From assembly GCA_001247695.2 (NCBI GenBank), contig LGRX02034517.1, positions 49,787 to 113,786 on the forward strand: a stretch of 64,000 nucleotides of DNA. The letters are read 5' to 3'. Below the pieces are notes generated by a model. It saw nothing but the letters and a program-made list of their open reading frames with translations. It searched no databases and was not told the origin of the DNA. Shown here piece by piece: positions 51,491 to 62,643 of the stretch. This DNA is from Cymbomonas tetramitiformis (taxonomy: Eukaryota; Chlorophyta; Pyramimonadophyceae; Pyramimonadales; Pyramimonadaceae). The translations under genes were made by a program, and so were the position numbers. The number at the start of each line of letters is the position of its first letter. Positions within the stretch are counted from its first letter, which is position 1.

Positions 51491-54400
51491 TTACGCGTCC
51501 ACATCAGGTGCTACCGCTACCGCTACGCAATTATCAAAAGCTTCGTCTTCATCGGAATCATCCGATTCATTCAAGTCACCTAGGTCCTTGCGCGTGCGTT
51601 TGGATTGTTGTGCAAGCAAAGCGACGACTATCTGCGCGTATTGCTCGTTCGGTATACTCCGTTCGGGGTCTTTCGCATCCACATTCCATGCCAGCACTAT
51701 TTCATTCTTATCGAAAGTCTCGGTAGACGGTCGGTGCCCCGGTGGCGCTGCGAAAGCTCCTACGTGACTCGCAAGTTGCTTGCCGAGGTGCTTCTTCTTG
51801 GTGTCGGTGTGCTTTTTGGGTTGGAAATAGCGATATTGCAGCTGTTGAGTTGACGGATAGCGCGCCTCCACCTTCACCAAGTACAACGGATCCGACCATT
51901 CGCTTCGCTTCAGTTGTACGCGGAAAGCGAACTTGTCGTTTTCAGATTCCACCGCGAGAGCCACCGCAAAGCTGCCGACTGTCATCTGGCCGTAGGTGAC
52001 CTCCCACTGGGCGTTGTCCACGTACTGCTCTGCTCGCTTTTGGGCTCGACCTTGGTGTTTCCGTTTACCGTTGTACACTTCTATCGGCGCTCGATCAATT
52101 CGGCGTTGGATGCGCACCGGTATAGCGGGGACGGCGGCAGCCCCGGCAGCTTCTATCGCCAACGCGGGCGCCTCTATCAGTCGAACCAAGGTGGCATTGC
52201 GCTCGATGGCGATTTTCTCGGGATGCTGGAAGGGTATCGCGGGCGCTTGACATTCTCCACCAGCAGTTAGGTGGCGCTGTTTCTCGATGACATCCTCGCG
52301 CCAAAACTTTTCGTGCACCTCCGTGAGCTTTGTGCCCAAAATGTCCTTCAACGCCTGTAAGGTATGCTCAAGCTTTTCGATGCCTTCTTCGGTAAAAGGA
52401 ATCGGCTTGATGTATCCAGGCCCCGCGACAGGGGGTGTAGAAACAAGCTTTGGCAATGGAGTCTCGGGTAACCATTTTGGTGAAATGGAATACTGTTTGT
52501 ACTGCATGCCCACTTCGCCGTGCTCGTTCATCTTGAACTTGAAAGCCTGTTGTGCCAAAATATTGTGGCAATCGAAGACGTGACCATCAAACCAAGAGCT
52601 GAAGTCGAAGATCTTCTCGGTGTGCTCGCATATTACACCATCCGTAAAGCATTCTTGTGCGACCTCTATCATCTCGTCGAGCGTCCAAGCTTGCTTGCGT
52701 CGTAGACGCACGGAGAAGCGTGAAAACATCTGGTCAATGTTCTCGTGCGTATGTCCCACCAACAGAAAGTTGAGTTTCACCTTGCGAAAGACGCCCGTGT
52801 GCACCAGCCAAGCTGCGTATGCCAACATCAACTTGCTCTTGTTGGTGCTCACATTGTCAAGCTGTACATACAATACTTCCGGCATCGGGTATGAATTTTC
52901 CCCGTCCCCGTTGCGTCGATGCTCTTGAATGCGGAGGATATCCCGGTGCAAAACGTTGACAAGGAAGTTCGCATCGTCCTTGAAGTTGGCGTAGTTGAAA
53001 TCCATGAAGCGGCCCACGTTCTCGATCATGCTCCCCATGTTGTGCACGTCAAGGAAGTCCTTAGAGTCCAGATGTTTAGGGATACGTCGAAAGTGTGGCA
53101 GTCGGGTGGTCCACTGCGTCATGCCATCGATGATCACCGAGGCATACTTATGCCAAGTTTTGTTCATGGCAATGCTCTTGGTCATATTCGCTTTACGACC
53201 ATGTTTGTAGAACTTCTGGCGCTCCGCTCGTGCGATTGCCAGATGTTTGTTGAGAGGCCCGTTGTATTGCCCTGTGCATGATACACAAAATCGGGTCAGT
53301 GAACAAATTACATAAACATATAAACACATCACAAAGCTATTCATGAATATTCACCTTTTTGAGATTTGGTTAAGCCTTCCTTCAATAACTTGAAGGACGC
53401 GCAAACATCGCAGTGAGAAAATCGGTTCACCGATGGAATCTTTAGCCACTTGCTGCAATCTTCTTCAAATATTTTGTACCAGTAACTGAGAGAGAGTTTT
53501 TTGCTCTCCTCATTCTCACCCAAGCTCTGAAGGTACTCGTCCCACAGCTCTTCGATGGTCAATCCATCTGAAAGGTGCTTCTCGGGTTTGTGAGGTTGGG
53601 GTTGTCCGTATTCGTCCGCGTATTTCTCGAGCCATGCGACGACCGACTCGCGTTTCAGGGAAACCTTGCGGTTGTCCTCCTCGTACGTCAATCCATGAAC
53701 AAACGTGTGTCGGCCCTCGAGCACGCGTGTTCGACAGTCTTGAAGATACCCGTAGCTGATGCCGTAAGCCATATAGTAGAACTTAAAGCACACCTGTTAC
53801 AAAAAAAAGACACCGTCACTCAAAAATTATTAACACATTATCCAAAAAAAGCATAAGGGTTTTGGTAGGTCATGCCAATTTAAGACGCTTGGGAGACACC
53901 CCCAAAACTGCACGTCTGCAGGCGTACCAACACTGCACGCCTAGCGCCGTACCAACTCGAGCAATGTCGCGAATATGTACACATCGTAAATTTAGAAATT
54001 TATCATACAATATTCCACATTCCTGTGCTGAACAATATTACACAATCTACCACAAGGTCCAAGAAAAATTTCGCTTTGGCCAGAGACCGTTCATTAGCTA
54101 ATGAACGGTTCCCGCAGCCAAAGTGTCTAATTGTGAGTCGCGCTTTGGCCAGGGGCCGTTCATTAGCTAATGAACGGTTCCCGCAGCCAAAGTGTCTAAT
54201 CGTGAGTCGCGCTTTGGGCAGAGACCGTTCATTAGCTAATGAACGGTTCCCGCAGCCAAAGTGTCTAATCGTGAGTCGCGCTTTGGGCAGAGACCGTTCA
54301 GTAGCTAATGAACGGTTCCCGCAGCCAAAGTGTCTAATTGTGAGTCGCGCTTTGGCCAGAGACCGTTCATTAGCTAATGAACGGTTCCCGCAGCCAAAGT

Positions 54401-55204
54401 GTCTAAGTATGAGTCGCGCTTTGGCCAGAGACCGTTCATTAGCTAATGAACGGTTCCCGCAGCCAAAGTGTCTAAGTGTGAGTCGCGCGTTGGCCAGAGA
54501 CCGTTCATTAGCTAATGAACGAGTTCAAAAATAAACATACCTGCTTCTTGGCCATAAAGTATTTGAAGTCGAATTTGTCTTCAGACCGTGAGCTGTTTTT
54601 TAGCAAGTCTTTGATGAAGTATTCCTTCCTATCTTTTTGCGACATACTGAAAATATTTTCGCGAAAGAACTTAATATCTGCCGATGAGAAAGATAGACAG
54701 CAGTACGACTTGCAATTGCACTTAATGGTTTCTGCCATTGATATACTGTCAGCCTGCAAACGTCGCTGCTTGATACTAATTACGCCTGTATATTTCTGCT
54801 TGCGTATGTCGGATTCGTACGGTTTGCGCGTTACAATCTGCTTGTTTACTTCACCGTTAATGCACCGAAGAGGTTCTTCATTAAGCAAGTCTAAACTTGT
54901 CTCTGAAAATTCTGATTCTAGTCTGCTTTTTATCTCTTGTAAGTCAATTTCGCGCAAAGCGCGTGTCCCGGAAACGCGTGAAGAATTAGAGCTAACTTCC
55001 GATCTAGACGTCAAAGGCGCGTTCCAAAGAACCAATTGCGTATTTGCGCTCGGGGCTGTGCTTGGAATTGGCTCATTCTCAAAAAAAGTCAGTCCCTATT
55101 TCCATAGAATCTTCAATAATTATTCCCGGGCACGGTTTGCAGATAATCTCGCAACCCTCATCAAAAGGAATAGAAAACATATTTTCGTCAAAATTAGCCG
55201 TCAT
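51491..55204 (-). CDS. Transposase-like gene, three exons (DUF7869-like)
   Basis: Exons 55204-54541, 53793-53355 and 53271-51491. Donors and acceptors are clean: cag/gtatgt with gtaacag/gtg, and aaag/gtgaat with gcacag/gg; both junctions keep phase. The start is ATG ACG GCT AAT (55204). One T too many in a T7 run (55081-55087) breaks exon 1. N-terminal Cys pairs (GCEIICKPC; CNCKSYCC) are followed by KKQ/VCFKFYYMAYGIS across intron 1, CDVCASFKLL near the end of exon 2, and in exon 3 YVQLDNVSTNKSKLM and FLLVGHTHENIDQMFSRFS. This Asp-Asn ... GHT order resembles a widespread eukaryotic family I know as DUF7869 proteins, suspected transposases. The protein is about 960 aa and acidic at its C-terminus. 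Catalysis is inferred. Confidence 0.65.
53794..54540 (-). other. Intron 1 of the transposase-like gene
   Basis: 747 bp, GT...AG. It is largely filled by a seven-unit palindromic minisatellite, the last unit ending only a few bases from the donor site. Confidence 0.8.
54070..54526. repeat. Palindromic minisatellite 1, seven units of about 69 bp
   Basis: Each unit carries CGTTCATTAGCTAATGAACG within a 24 bp perfect palindrome (one unit has cagtagc instead of cattagc). Outer words ctttgg and ccaaag are also inverted, so each unit can form a long imperfect hairpin. The core is shared with the array at 56118-56412. Confidence 0.95.
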
Positions 55205-55528
55205 TAGCTTATGAAGCCGTTTTTTTCGTTCTGAAAATGATATGAACTTGCGAGTCAACGGAGAATTTCTAGCTTACTGAATCGATCGATTCTCGATTTC
55301 AGCGCAAATGACACCAGCATATCTTAAAATCACATCCTTGATCTGACCACACCGAATCAGAAAGCGACAGCAGATGTCATTTTTGACGGAAATCGTCATC
55401 GATATTTGACATGTCATTTTTAGCCGCCAGAAATGACTTACAATATTTTAGTAAAGTTACATCACTTTTCCAAAGTTCTTTCACACACACCCCTTTTACA
55501 GTTGACAGCCAATTTCTCTCATTTCAGT
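55205..55528. promoter_or_regulatory. Divergent promoter region inside the TIR transposon
   Basis: 324 bp between the two gene starts, A+T-rich, with no repeat of note apart from a degenerate cattagcttatgaag at the 55204 start codon, related to the minisatellite core. No clear TATA box or operator could be named. Confidence 0.4.
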
Positions 55529-56027
55529 ATGGCGACAGCAGAAACAATTTAAGCACTGAGGGAAAATCATACTTTCCAGTTGTACCTTGGCCACAAGTGG
55601 AGCATTGTTAGAACGCTAGAATCCGACAATCCTGCAGACACCTTGCGAATAATAATCCACCCTGATGACCCAAACGATATGGGTGAAGAAATGATTTATA
55701 GTTTTCCTCAATACAGCTCTACGACTGTAGAAGGAGGTCTTCTTCTTTCAGAAAGACGTGTTGCGTATAGTATAATTGAAAACAAAACTCCAATTTTGTA
55801 TTTCGTCGCTCTTAGAAACAACAAGCACACTGTGATCGAACTAGACATCGATAATTTTGAGGAAGACCTGAGCTGTCCTAAGCACACAAATCGGTTTTCA
55901 GCTTTGCAACATTTAAAAAGTAGGGCAGAAAACGAGGGGAAAAGCAAGGAATTCTATCTGGCGAGCTATGTAAACACGGCGTGGAAATCGTCGATTACAG
56001 CTCCTTTCTGGCAAAGCAAGAGGCCAC
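55529..56027 (+). pseudogene. First exon of the plus-strand gene, unknown domain
   Basis: ATG GCG ACA GCA (55529) opens a frame that meets TAA after seven codons and then stays open to 56206. Read through, it contains LYLGHKWSIVRTL, RIIIHPDDPNDMG and VALRNNKHTVIELDIDNFEED, a compact alpha/beta-looking domain I do not recognise. A donor at ccaccg/gtagtg (56027) would join it in phase to 56436. The in-frame TAA makes it broken unless an upstream exon exists. Confidence 0.4.
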
Positions 56028-56435
56028 CGGTAGTGCCTGATGACCTCAGCCTTGGTGGCGAAATACCTGTTGCACACGCTTCGGCACGTCCCTTGCGCGC
56101 CTTGAGGCTGTCCTTGGGCGAAAAGCGTTCATTAGCTAATGAACGCTTTCCGCCTCGAAATGCGCGCCTTGAGCCTGTCCCTTGGCGGAAAACGTTCATT
56201 AGCTAATGAACGCTTTCTGCCTCGAAACGCGCGCCCTGAGCCTGGACCGGGGCGGAAGGCGTTCATTAGCTAATGAACGCTTTCGCCTCGAAACGCGCGC
56301 CCTGAGCCTGGACCGGGGCGGAAGGCGTTCATTAGCTAATGAACGCTTTCCGCCTCGAAACGCGCGCCCTGAGCCCTTATCGGGCTGGAAGGCGTTCATT
56401 AGCTAATGAACAGTTTCGTCTTGTCCCAGGCTGCC
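56028..56435 (+). other. Probable intron with palindromic array
   Basis: Bounded by gtagtg and tcttgtcccag; phase is kept on joining. The donor is weak, so this is a model. Nearly all of it is the second minisatellite. Confidence 0.45.
56118..56412. repeat. Palindromic minisatellite 2, five units of about 66 bp
   Basis: Units contain CGTTCATTAGCTAATGAACG flanked by gc...gc, with spacer cctcgaaacgcgcgccctga. Spacers differ wholly from array 1, yet the 20 bp core is identical. Confidence 0.95.
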
Positions 56436-57772
56436 AGGAGAACGGCAGTGGAGCGTGCTGCCCAACGCGCCCTTCAAGGACCTGGTGGCTCCAGAGCGTT
56501 TACTGGAGCAGGCGCTAATGTGGATATGTCTCAAGTGGCCACCCCATCTGAGGCAAGGAAGGCAGCCGAGGAGGCCGCACATGGGTGGCACGCTAAGCTG
56601 AAAGTGGAGCATTCAATAGAGTTAGATTATGCGGAGAAAGCTGAGCTGTGCAAGAAAATCGAGATGGAGCACCGGTGGCCGAATCCGATGTCGACCGACG
56701 AGGCGGCGGAGCAAGGGAGTGTGGTCCGTCTCCCCATCGAATGCCTGTACCACGCGAAGGGGTGCGAGGCCTGCCGGGATCAAGAGAGGGGCTGGGTGAA
56801 CGAGATCAAGTCCGGCAGGAAGGAGAACCCGTGGGCACCTTTCAATGCGGGTCTCGTTGCGATCGACGATGTCAAAACCCGTGCCGAATTCTCCCTGAAA
56901 AAAGCTCTGAAGGGAGAATACAGAGGCAAGGTTTTTGGGCACCAGCACTGTTATCAAGCCACCGACGAGTGTCACGAGGAAATCCCGTTGGAGATAGCCT
57001 TCCAGTTCTTCGAGAGCAAGATCTACATCGGTCTCACGCCTGACATGATTCGGTTCTTAGGCGAGATGCAGAACTTGATCGATCAGAAGCAGAAAGGCAA
57101 ATACAACACTCAGTTCATGCAAGGGCTCCGTTCGACCCTTTTCGAAAAGCATGGGGTCGTGTACACCGTCTACCGAGAAGCGTTGATCTCCGAGTTCGAA
57201 GCCAGCGTCCCCGAGGACGCCGAAGAGGGTATCCCTTATCAACCTGGGGGGTACCAGGCCGGAGGGCTGGTGGAAAAAATGGCGACATACGAATCAGAGC
57301 ATGGATTTGCAATCCCGGATCCCGTGAAATATCCCAAGGGATTCCAGTACATCGAGAAGCGGGAGATGTTTGAGCAGGAGGAAAAGCCTGAGGGAGACCC
57401 TGAGGTAGAGCTGACGGTGACGGTGCTGGACGAGGACATCGACGCTCACATCGATCGGGTCACAAGTTGGTACCCCGTAATGCCTCACCTTCTCCCGTCG
57501 ATGGAGACGCATGTGAAGCAAGTAGCGATGTCCAAGCATTCCGTGTTCGGCAGCTTTATCAACACATTGATACTTCATGCACTGGACCGTTGCCAATTTC
57601 CGGCCGCAGACGTGGGACCTCTGCGTTAGCATCATTGAGGCTTACAGAAGGTTTGACCTGAAGGGCATGAAAAACCCTTTGGCTTCGAAAACCAAAAAGC
57701 GCAAGGCCTCATCTTCGCCCGGTAGCGGACCCTCCAAGAAAGCTGGGGGAAAAGGCCACCTCCAACCGACAG
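56436..57772 (+). pseudogene. Second exon of the plus-strand gene
   Basis: Open from 56406 to TAG 57629; the real exon probably starts after the acceptor at 56435 (AARRTAVERAAQRAL). It holds a Cys/His cluster (CLYHAKGCEACRDQERGW, about 56740-56795) and AIDDVKTRAEFSLKKALKGE. Near 57575 the reading moves to another frame (HWTVANFRPQTWDLCVSIIE) that runs to the donor at 57772 and ends in a basic, Lys/Ser-rich stretch (SKTKKRKASSSPGSG). Function unknown. Confidence 0.5.
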
Positions 57773-57872
57773 GTAAATTATTTTTTGCTTCTGCTTCAAA
57801 CAGTGTTTTCCCTCCCAAAGCATCCTTTTCTATATTTTGAGACATGCTAAAAATGTTTTTTTTTACTTACAG
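57773..57872 (+). other. 100 bp intron
   Basis: ccgacag/gtaaat ... tgctaaaa ... ttttacttacag/ctggaag: donor, branch-like and pyrimidine-tract features are all present. The phase does not match the next frame unless a frameshift is allowed. Confidence 0.7.
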
Positions 57873-59376
57873 CTGGAAGAGGAGGTGCAACGAGGAGGCG
57901 GGGACGGAGCGGGCTCGTCTAGAGGGGCAGGCATTTTGGTGGAAGAAGCTCAGTTTCTCCACAATGCCAAATCCATGGGTATGACGTTCTGGATTAACTT
58001 GAGCGGCTTGGCGGGGGATGCGGAGTTCGATAAGGTGGACACGTATCTGCGCCTGATTATTGACAAGGAGACCTCACTAAAAGAGGGGGCGATATGATAA
58101 GCCAGTTCAAGAAGGAACGCATGGTGCAGAAGCACTTGGTGTCCGCGGCGGGATTGCAAACCTGGGACGAATTCAAGGAGGAGTTCACCCCCTACTGGAG
58201 CTCCCAAGAGAAAATCGAGTCGTTGATCGGCTGCTTACCTTCAACTCAGGGGGGAGCGCGCCGGGGGGGGCTGGGGAAGTTCCGCACGCGATCTTGAATT
58301 ACGTCGAGAACGCGCGGGCGAATCTCAAAGAAGCGCAGGCACCAAGCGCGGCTCACATCCAAGGCTTGCAACAGATCGAGGTGAAAGTCGACATCAAACT
58401 CTATCGGGAGGCGCGGACCGACGGGCCGGAGGCTAAGGTTCCAGGAGAGGCAGGTCTGGAGAACGACGAGCCCACACATCAGGAGAACGTGCCGATGCTA
58501 CCTCGTTGGAAGATCGTCAAGGGCAGCATGACCGATATGAAGGACGTCCCGAGACTGCCCTTCACGGGGACGATCATCGACTGCAATTACGAACTTGACA
58601 AGGAGAAGACTCCCGACGCGATGACCAAGAAGGAGGTGCAACCGTTCCTGGAGTCTTTCAACGCCAAGACCACCTCCCCGGCATGGACAGTCGCTATTTT
58701 TTGCGGTTTCGCCCAACAAAACGATTTCCTGGAGGTGATTGACAATTACTGCTCCGGCCGCGCGGAGCGGTTCTTCTGGCACAAGGCGAACGTGCACATG
58801 AACCCCAACAAGTCCGTACGCTACAATGACGTTGAATGTGGCGTCCTGGGGTACCATGTAAAATGCGATGCCCAGGGGCAGTCTTCTAAAAAGCCTGAGT
58901 GGATGTTCAACTTTGATCTGGGGGAAGGTGAACGTTACAGCCGCGCGTCACTTTTGCGCGGCTTCCCGGTTGTGCACCAGATGTTCAAACGCGAGGGCAA
59001 AGTCGTGAATAACCATCAGAAACCCCTAGCACTATTGATGGAGCTGATCCAGTGCCACATGCTCGGTGACAATCCAGGCAAGGTGGATGAGAACGGCCAT
59101 CCACTCAACTGGATTCTCGACGCTTGCTGCGGCGTCGGCTCGACGTCCATGGCCGCCATGAGGTGTGGTATGAACGCGATCGGCTTCGACCACGACCAGT
59201 TCATGGTCAGCTCTGCGCAGCAACGGCTGACCAATTTCGACGCCGAGCCCGATCAAACGGCCGAGACGAAGCCAAAACAGAAGAGCGAACCGACGGCGAA
59301 GGGCAAGGAAGCGGCCACTGCCGAATCTGAGGAAGACGCATTAGATGAAGATGACGCAGATGATAATGATGCATAA
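57873..59376 (+). pseudogene. DNA-methyltransferase-like region of the TIR transposon
   Basis: Three frames joined at G-runs (about 58088 and 58255) give one protein. Sequence markers: GTIIDCNYELDKEK (about 58570), where beta-class DNA methyltransferases have DPPY; WHKANVHMNPNKSVRYNDVE (about 58780); KPLALLMELI (about 59022); and ILDACCGVGSTSMAAMRCGM (about 59113) with IGFDHD, matching motif I (DxxxGxG) and motif II. The order, catalytic motif first and SAM motif later, fits the beta class (N4-cytosine/N6-adenine). DCNY in place of DPPY and the frameshifts make activity doubtful. A Lys/Glu-rich acidic tail ends at TAA 59376. Confidence 0.6.
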
Positions 59377-59649
59377 ATTAGTAGGATTTGTCGACCGCCC
59401 TGACTGATAGTATCAGTCATGCCTCGACGGTATAGGGTGAAAAGTACTCTGCTCGTAAACATTTGAATAAAGAATGATACATGTATGCATATTTCGGTGT
59501 TTTCATTGTACGCATACTGCACTTTTCTAGCTTGTTGCCTTTATGTATCCCTATTTCGCGCATAAATATCACTAAACCCTGATTTTTTTGAAATATATAT
59601 AAATCCAAAAATGACATATGATAATGTCATTTTCATCGAATAGTGTGTT
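59377..59649. other. 3' terminal region of the TIR transposon
   Basis: A+T-rich with no gene. A tgactgatag-tatcagtca hairpin at 59401-59419 lies just after the methyltransferase-like gene. Ends with the right TIR (about 59612-59649). Confidence 0.6.
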
Positions 59650-59653
59650 CACC

Positions 59654-60295
59654 GGGGGTGTGCATGGTGACATCCTCGTATGTCTCCTCAAGGATCGGGG
59701 ATCCCTTTTCGTCCGTTCCCGTAATTCCGCATTTAGCCTTGTTGATTCGAAGTCCACTCCAGTTGGAGTAGAGCTCCAGCTTCCTGACCTGCACCGCCAG
59801 CTGCGTCGCCGACTCTGCGACTAGGGCAAGGTCGTCAACATATGCCGCCGAGGAAGTGCGAATTTGTTTGTCCGAATCCGTGAGGCGGTGCAGATACCCC
59901 TTGTTGCCCGCCTTGAGCCAGCGTAGGAGGGGTTCCAAGTAGAGAATAAAGAGCAGGGGGCTCAGCGAGTCTCCCTGCACTAGTCCCCTTTTGACCATAA
60001 GGGGTTCCGAGCTGTGGTGCTCTATCTTCGAGGCCATCCTAAAAGGTGACCTGTGGGCCTCCCCCCCGTAGAGGTCTGCCACCACTTTGACCGCGTCCTC
60101 CGGGATCCCCAGGTACTTCATGGTGTGCTGGAGTCTGTCATGCTCCACCGACCCGTAGGCGTTCTCGAAGTCCACGTAGAGAACATGCACTTGGCTGCGG
60201 GACAGCTTGCTGTCCTCGATAACATGTTGCAGCCGTAGGAGCTGGTTGATCGTGCTTCTGTGTTTCCTAGAACCCATTTGCTCTTGGCTGTGGAT
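59654..60295 (-). pseudogene. LINE-1 RT palm
   Basis: MGSRKHRSTINQLLRLQHVI, LYVDFENAYGSVEHDRLQH, KRGLVQGDSLSPLLFILYLE and the catalytic AAYVDDLALVAES (about 59845), then NWSGLRINKAKCGITG. It is cut at 59653 by the 8.4 kb transposon. A one-base shift near 60293 separates it from the frame above. Confidence 0.85.
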
Positions 60296-62643
60296 ACTCG
60301 GTTTACCTCGTAGAACGTGGATAGAACTTCCGTGACCATCGACGTGTAAAGCTTGAGAATTGTGCGGAGAAGCCCAATGGGCCTGTAATTGGAAAACACA
60401 GAGGTGTCCCCCTTCTTATGTAGGTAAATAAAGGTGCCAAGCTTCCACGTGCCTGGGGTTATCCCCGCTTTCCACATCGCCCTCATGAGTGAGAAGAGAA
60501 CTTCGTGGAATTCCTCCGGCATGGCCTTGAGGATTTCGTTTGGTACCGCATCCGGGCCGGCCGCCTTCCCGTTGGGGAGCCGTTTGACAATTTGTCTGTA
60601 GAGCTCAATAGTGAGTCTGCTCCCAAGCTCCGTTTTCCTCGGTCTTTGCCCCGGCTTCATTCTATCCGGGGCTTCTGCCGCCAGCCATGGCATCTCTTCG
60701 TCCAGTCGGTCCGTCCTGGGGTGTTCGAAACAGTACGGGTCCGAGTGGGCCATGTGCCCCGAGAAGGCCTCCGCAGTGGCCACCGCCCCGACTGCCATTT
60801 TGCGGTTTCTGTCCCATATCCCCACGGTTCTTCCTTTCGGGAGTGCATTGCGGTCTCGAAAGACGAACCTGTGGGCTGATTTTTTCATTCGATAATAGTT
60901 GCTGCGGAATTTTTGGACAAATGTCTCCCAGGTTTCGGCTTTGTGGTCTTTGATAACAGATTTAGCTTCCTGTCTGAACCTGTGCATCTCAGACTCCACC
61001 CACCAGTGGGGGTCTTCCGGTTCCGCACATGTGTCGGGTAGGCCCTGCGCCGTGTCTTGTTGTTCCGCCATGGCCTCTTCCAGCAGTGCCGCGCTGGGGG
61101 CCTCTCCGGTCGCCCTTTCTATCGCTAGCATCTCCTGTAGGACTGCCGCCGCTTTCAGCGCTTTGTCACGCTTCCTAAATTTAGCTTTCGGTAATCTGAC
61201 CCCTGTGTTGGGGTCCCTAGTGACCTTGGGCCTGCACCTGACGGTTTCCAGGGGGATCTCCACGGCCTGCATGGCTTGCTGAAGGACCCCGTCAATCGCC
61301 TTCCCGGCCTCATCAATTCTTTCCCTGGCGTCCGGGCTCCCCCTTTCCGCCGCGTCGACCGCGTTTTCGATCACTGTCTTGAATTCATCCTCCCTGAGAC
61401 TCGGTTGGAGCGCCGAATATATTGCCGCCGTCATCGTGCGCTGTAAGGCTTTGGAGATTGGGAATTGATATTTCGTGACGGGGTCGGGTTTCGCCTGCTC
61501 TTCCACAGCCGGTGTGGTCGTGTGCAGCCTCCACAGCGGCACCGCCGCTACTGCCGCTTGGTGGTCGCTGCAGTGTCTGTGTGCCCTAGTGTCGATCGGG
61601 TGCCGTACGTCAGCGATCTGCTGAAGTTCCTCTGACGCAAGCCACCCATCGATTTTGTGGTCCCCAAACGTGGGCCCTTGCGGGCAGCTGATCTCCGCAA
61701 GGCCTGCCCGTTCAGACATCGCTCTCCATGCACGTTGTTCCTTCCCATCTTGCTCCCGGGGGGTCTCCGCGACATTGAAGTCTCCCCCCACTATCATGTG
61801 CTCCCCCTTCCTGGAAGCCACTGCAGCCTCCCGGGCTATGTATTCCCGGATACACGTCCTGACCACCTCTTCTTCAGGGTGGGGGGGGTTGTAGACACCG
61901 AGCACGTGCACCTTTATGCCGCTCGGTAGCGTGATAACTACGTGCTGCAGATACCCTTTCGCGCATCTGGGAACCTCGCGGTTGGCGCGCACGTCCGTCC
62001 TGTCGTAAGGGCGTCTGAGGGCGAGGACCACCCCCCCTCTGTACGAAGTGCCATCCGCTCCCCTCCTCTGGACACCATGGCACGGTGCTGAGTGCCAGGC
62101 GCTGTACCCCAACCCTTGGAGTTTCTTTGGGCCCATAGGGCCCGCCGCCTTTGTTTCGGTGAGAACCAGCACGTCTGGCTGGTGCCCCTCGCAACTCCTG
62201 GCGAGGTCATAGTACGCGTGGTCGCTTCCTCTAGTATTCCAGGTCATTAGGGACAGCCTGCCTTCCTCCCCAGCATCCGGTGGGGGTGTTTGATTCTCTT
62301 TGTCGCTGGGGTGGTTTGGTTTATTCTCAGACTCCCGTGTACTATTGCCCCAGCTGCCAAGTATAGTCTTTGCGCCTGTCCGTTGCTGTCTCTTCGGCTG
62401 GACTGGTGCCTCTCCACTTCCCGTCACTTGTTGCAGCGGCCTGAGCACTGCCCTTCTGCCGGCTACTGCTCCCACTCCGGGTGTCGGCCTGGCCTTCCGC
62501 GTGTTCTTCCTGCTGGGTGGCGATTTGCATGACAATTCTGTGTTGTTTTGCCACCCTAGTGTTTGCCGTTTTCCCAGTGCCCCCAGCGGCTCGGTGTGCC
62601 GCCCTTGGCCAGGTTGACTTCTCTGGGGATTTCGTCCAATCAC
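60118..62643 (-). pseudogene. LINE-1 ORF2: APE endonuclease and RT N-part
   Basis: The frame is open from 62643 (GTG) and overlaps ORF1 by 302 bp in another frame; the first ATG before the endonuclease is within LSLMTWNTRG. APE markers are TWNTRG (about residue 131), LTETK, VGGDFNV, IDGWLAS and SDHQAAVA (about 361). A 290-residue linker follows, then RT starts at ELYRQIVKRLPNGKAAGPDA (about 680) with NYRPIGLLRTILKLY. Codons beyond about 60300 are out of frame after a one-base shift. Confidence 0.85.

Larger units (their letters stand above)
51226..59649. mobile_element. 8.4 kb TIR transposon with two divergent genes
   Basis: Inverted ends start AACACACTATTCGATGAAAA and match over about 36 bp with three mismatches. 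They are flanked by CACC on both sides (51222-51225, 59650-59653), a 4 bp duplication, and removal rejoins the LINE-1 RT frame. Inside are a three-exon transposase-like gene (minus) and a broken plus-strand gene ending in a methyltransferase-like domain. The TIR begins with the letters CACTA only after a four-base extension and the duplication is 4 bp, not 3, so it is not a standard CACTA element. I cannot place it in a named superfamily. Confidence 0.85.
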
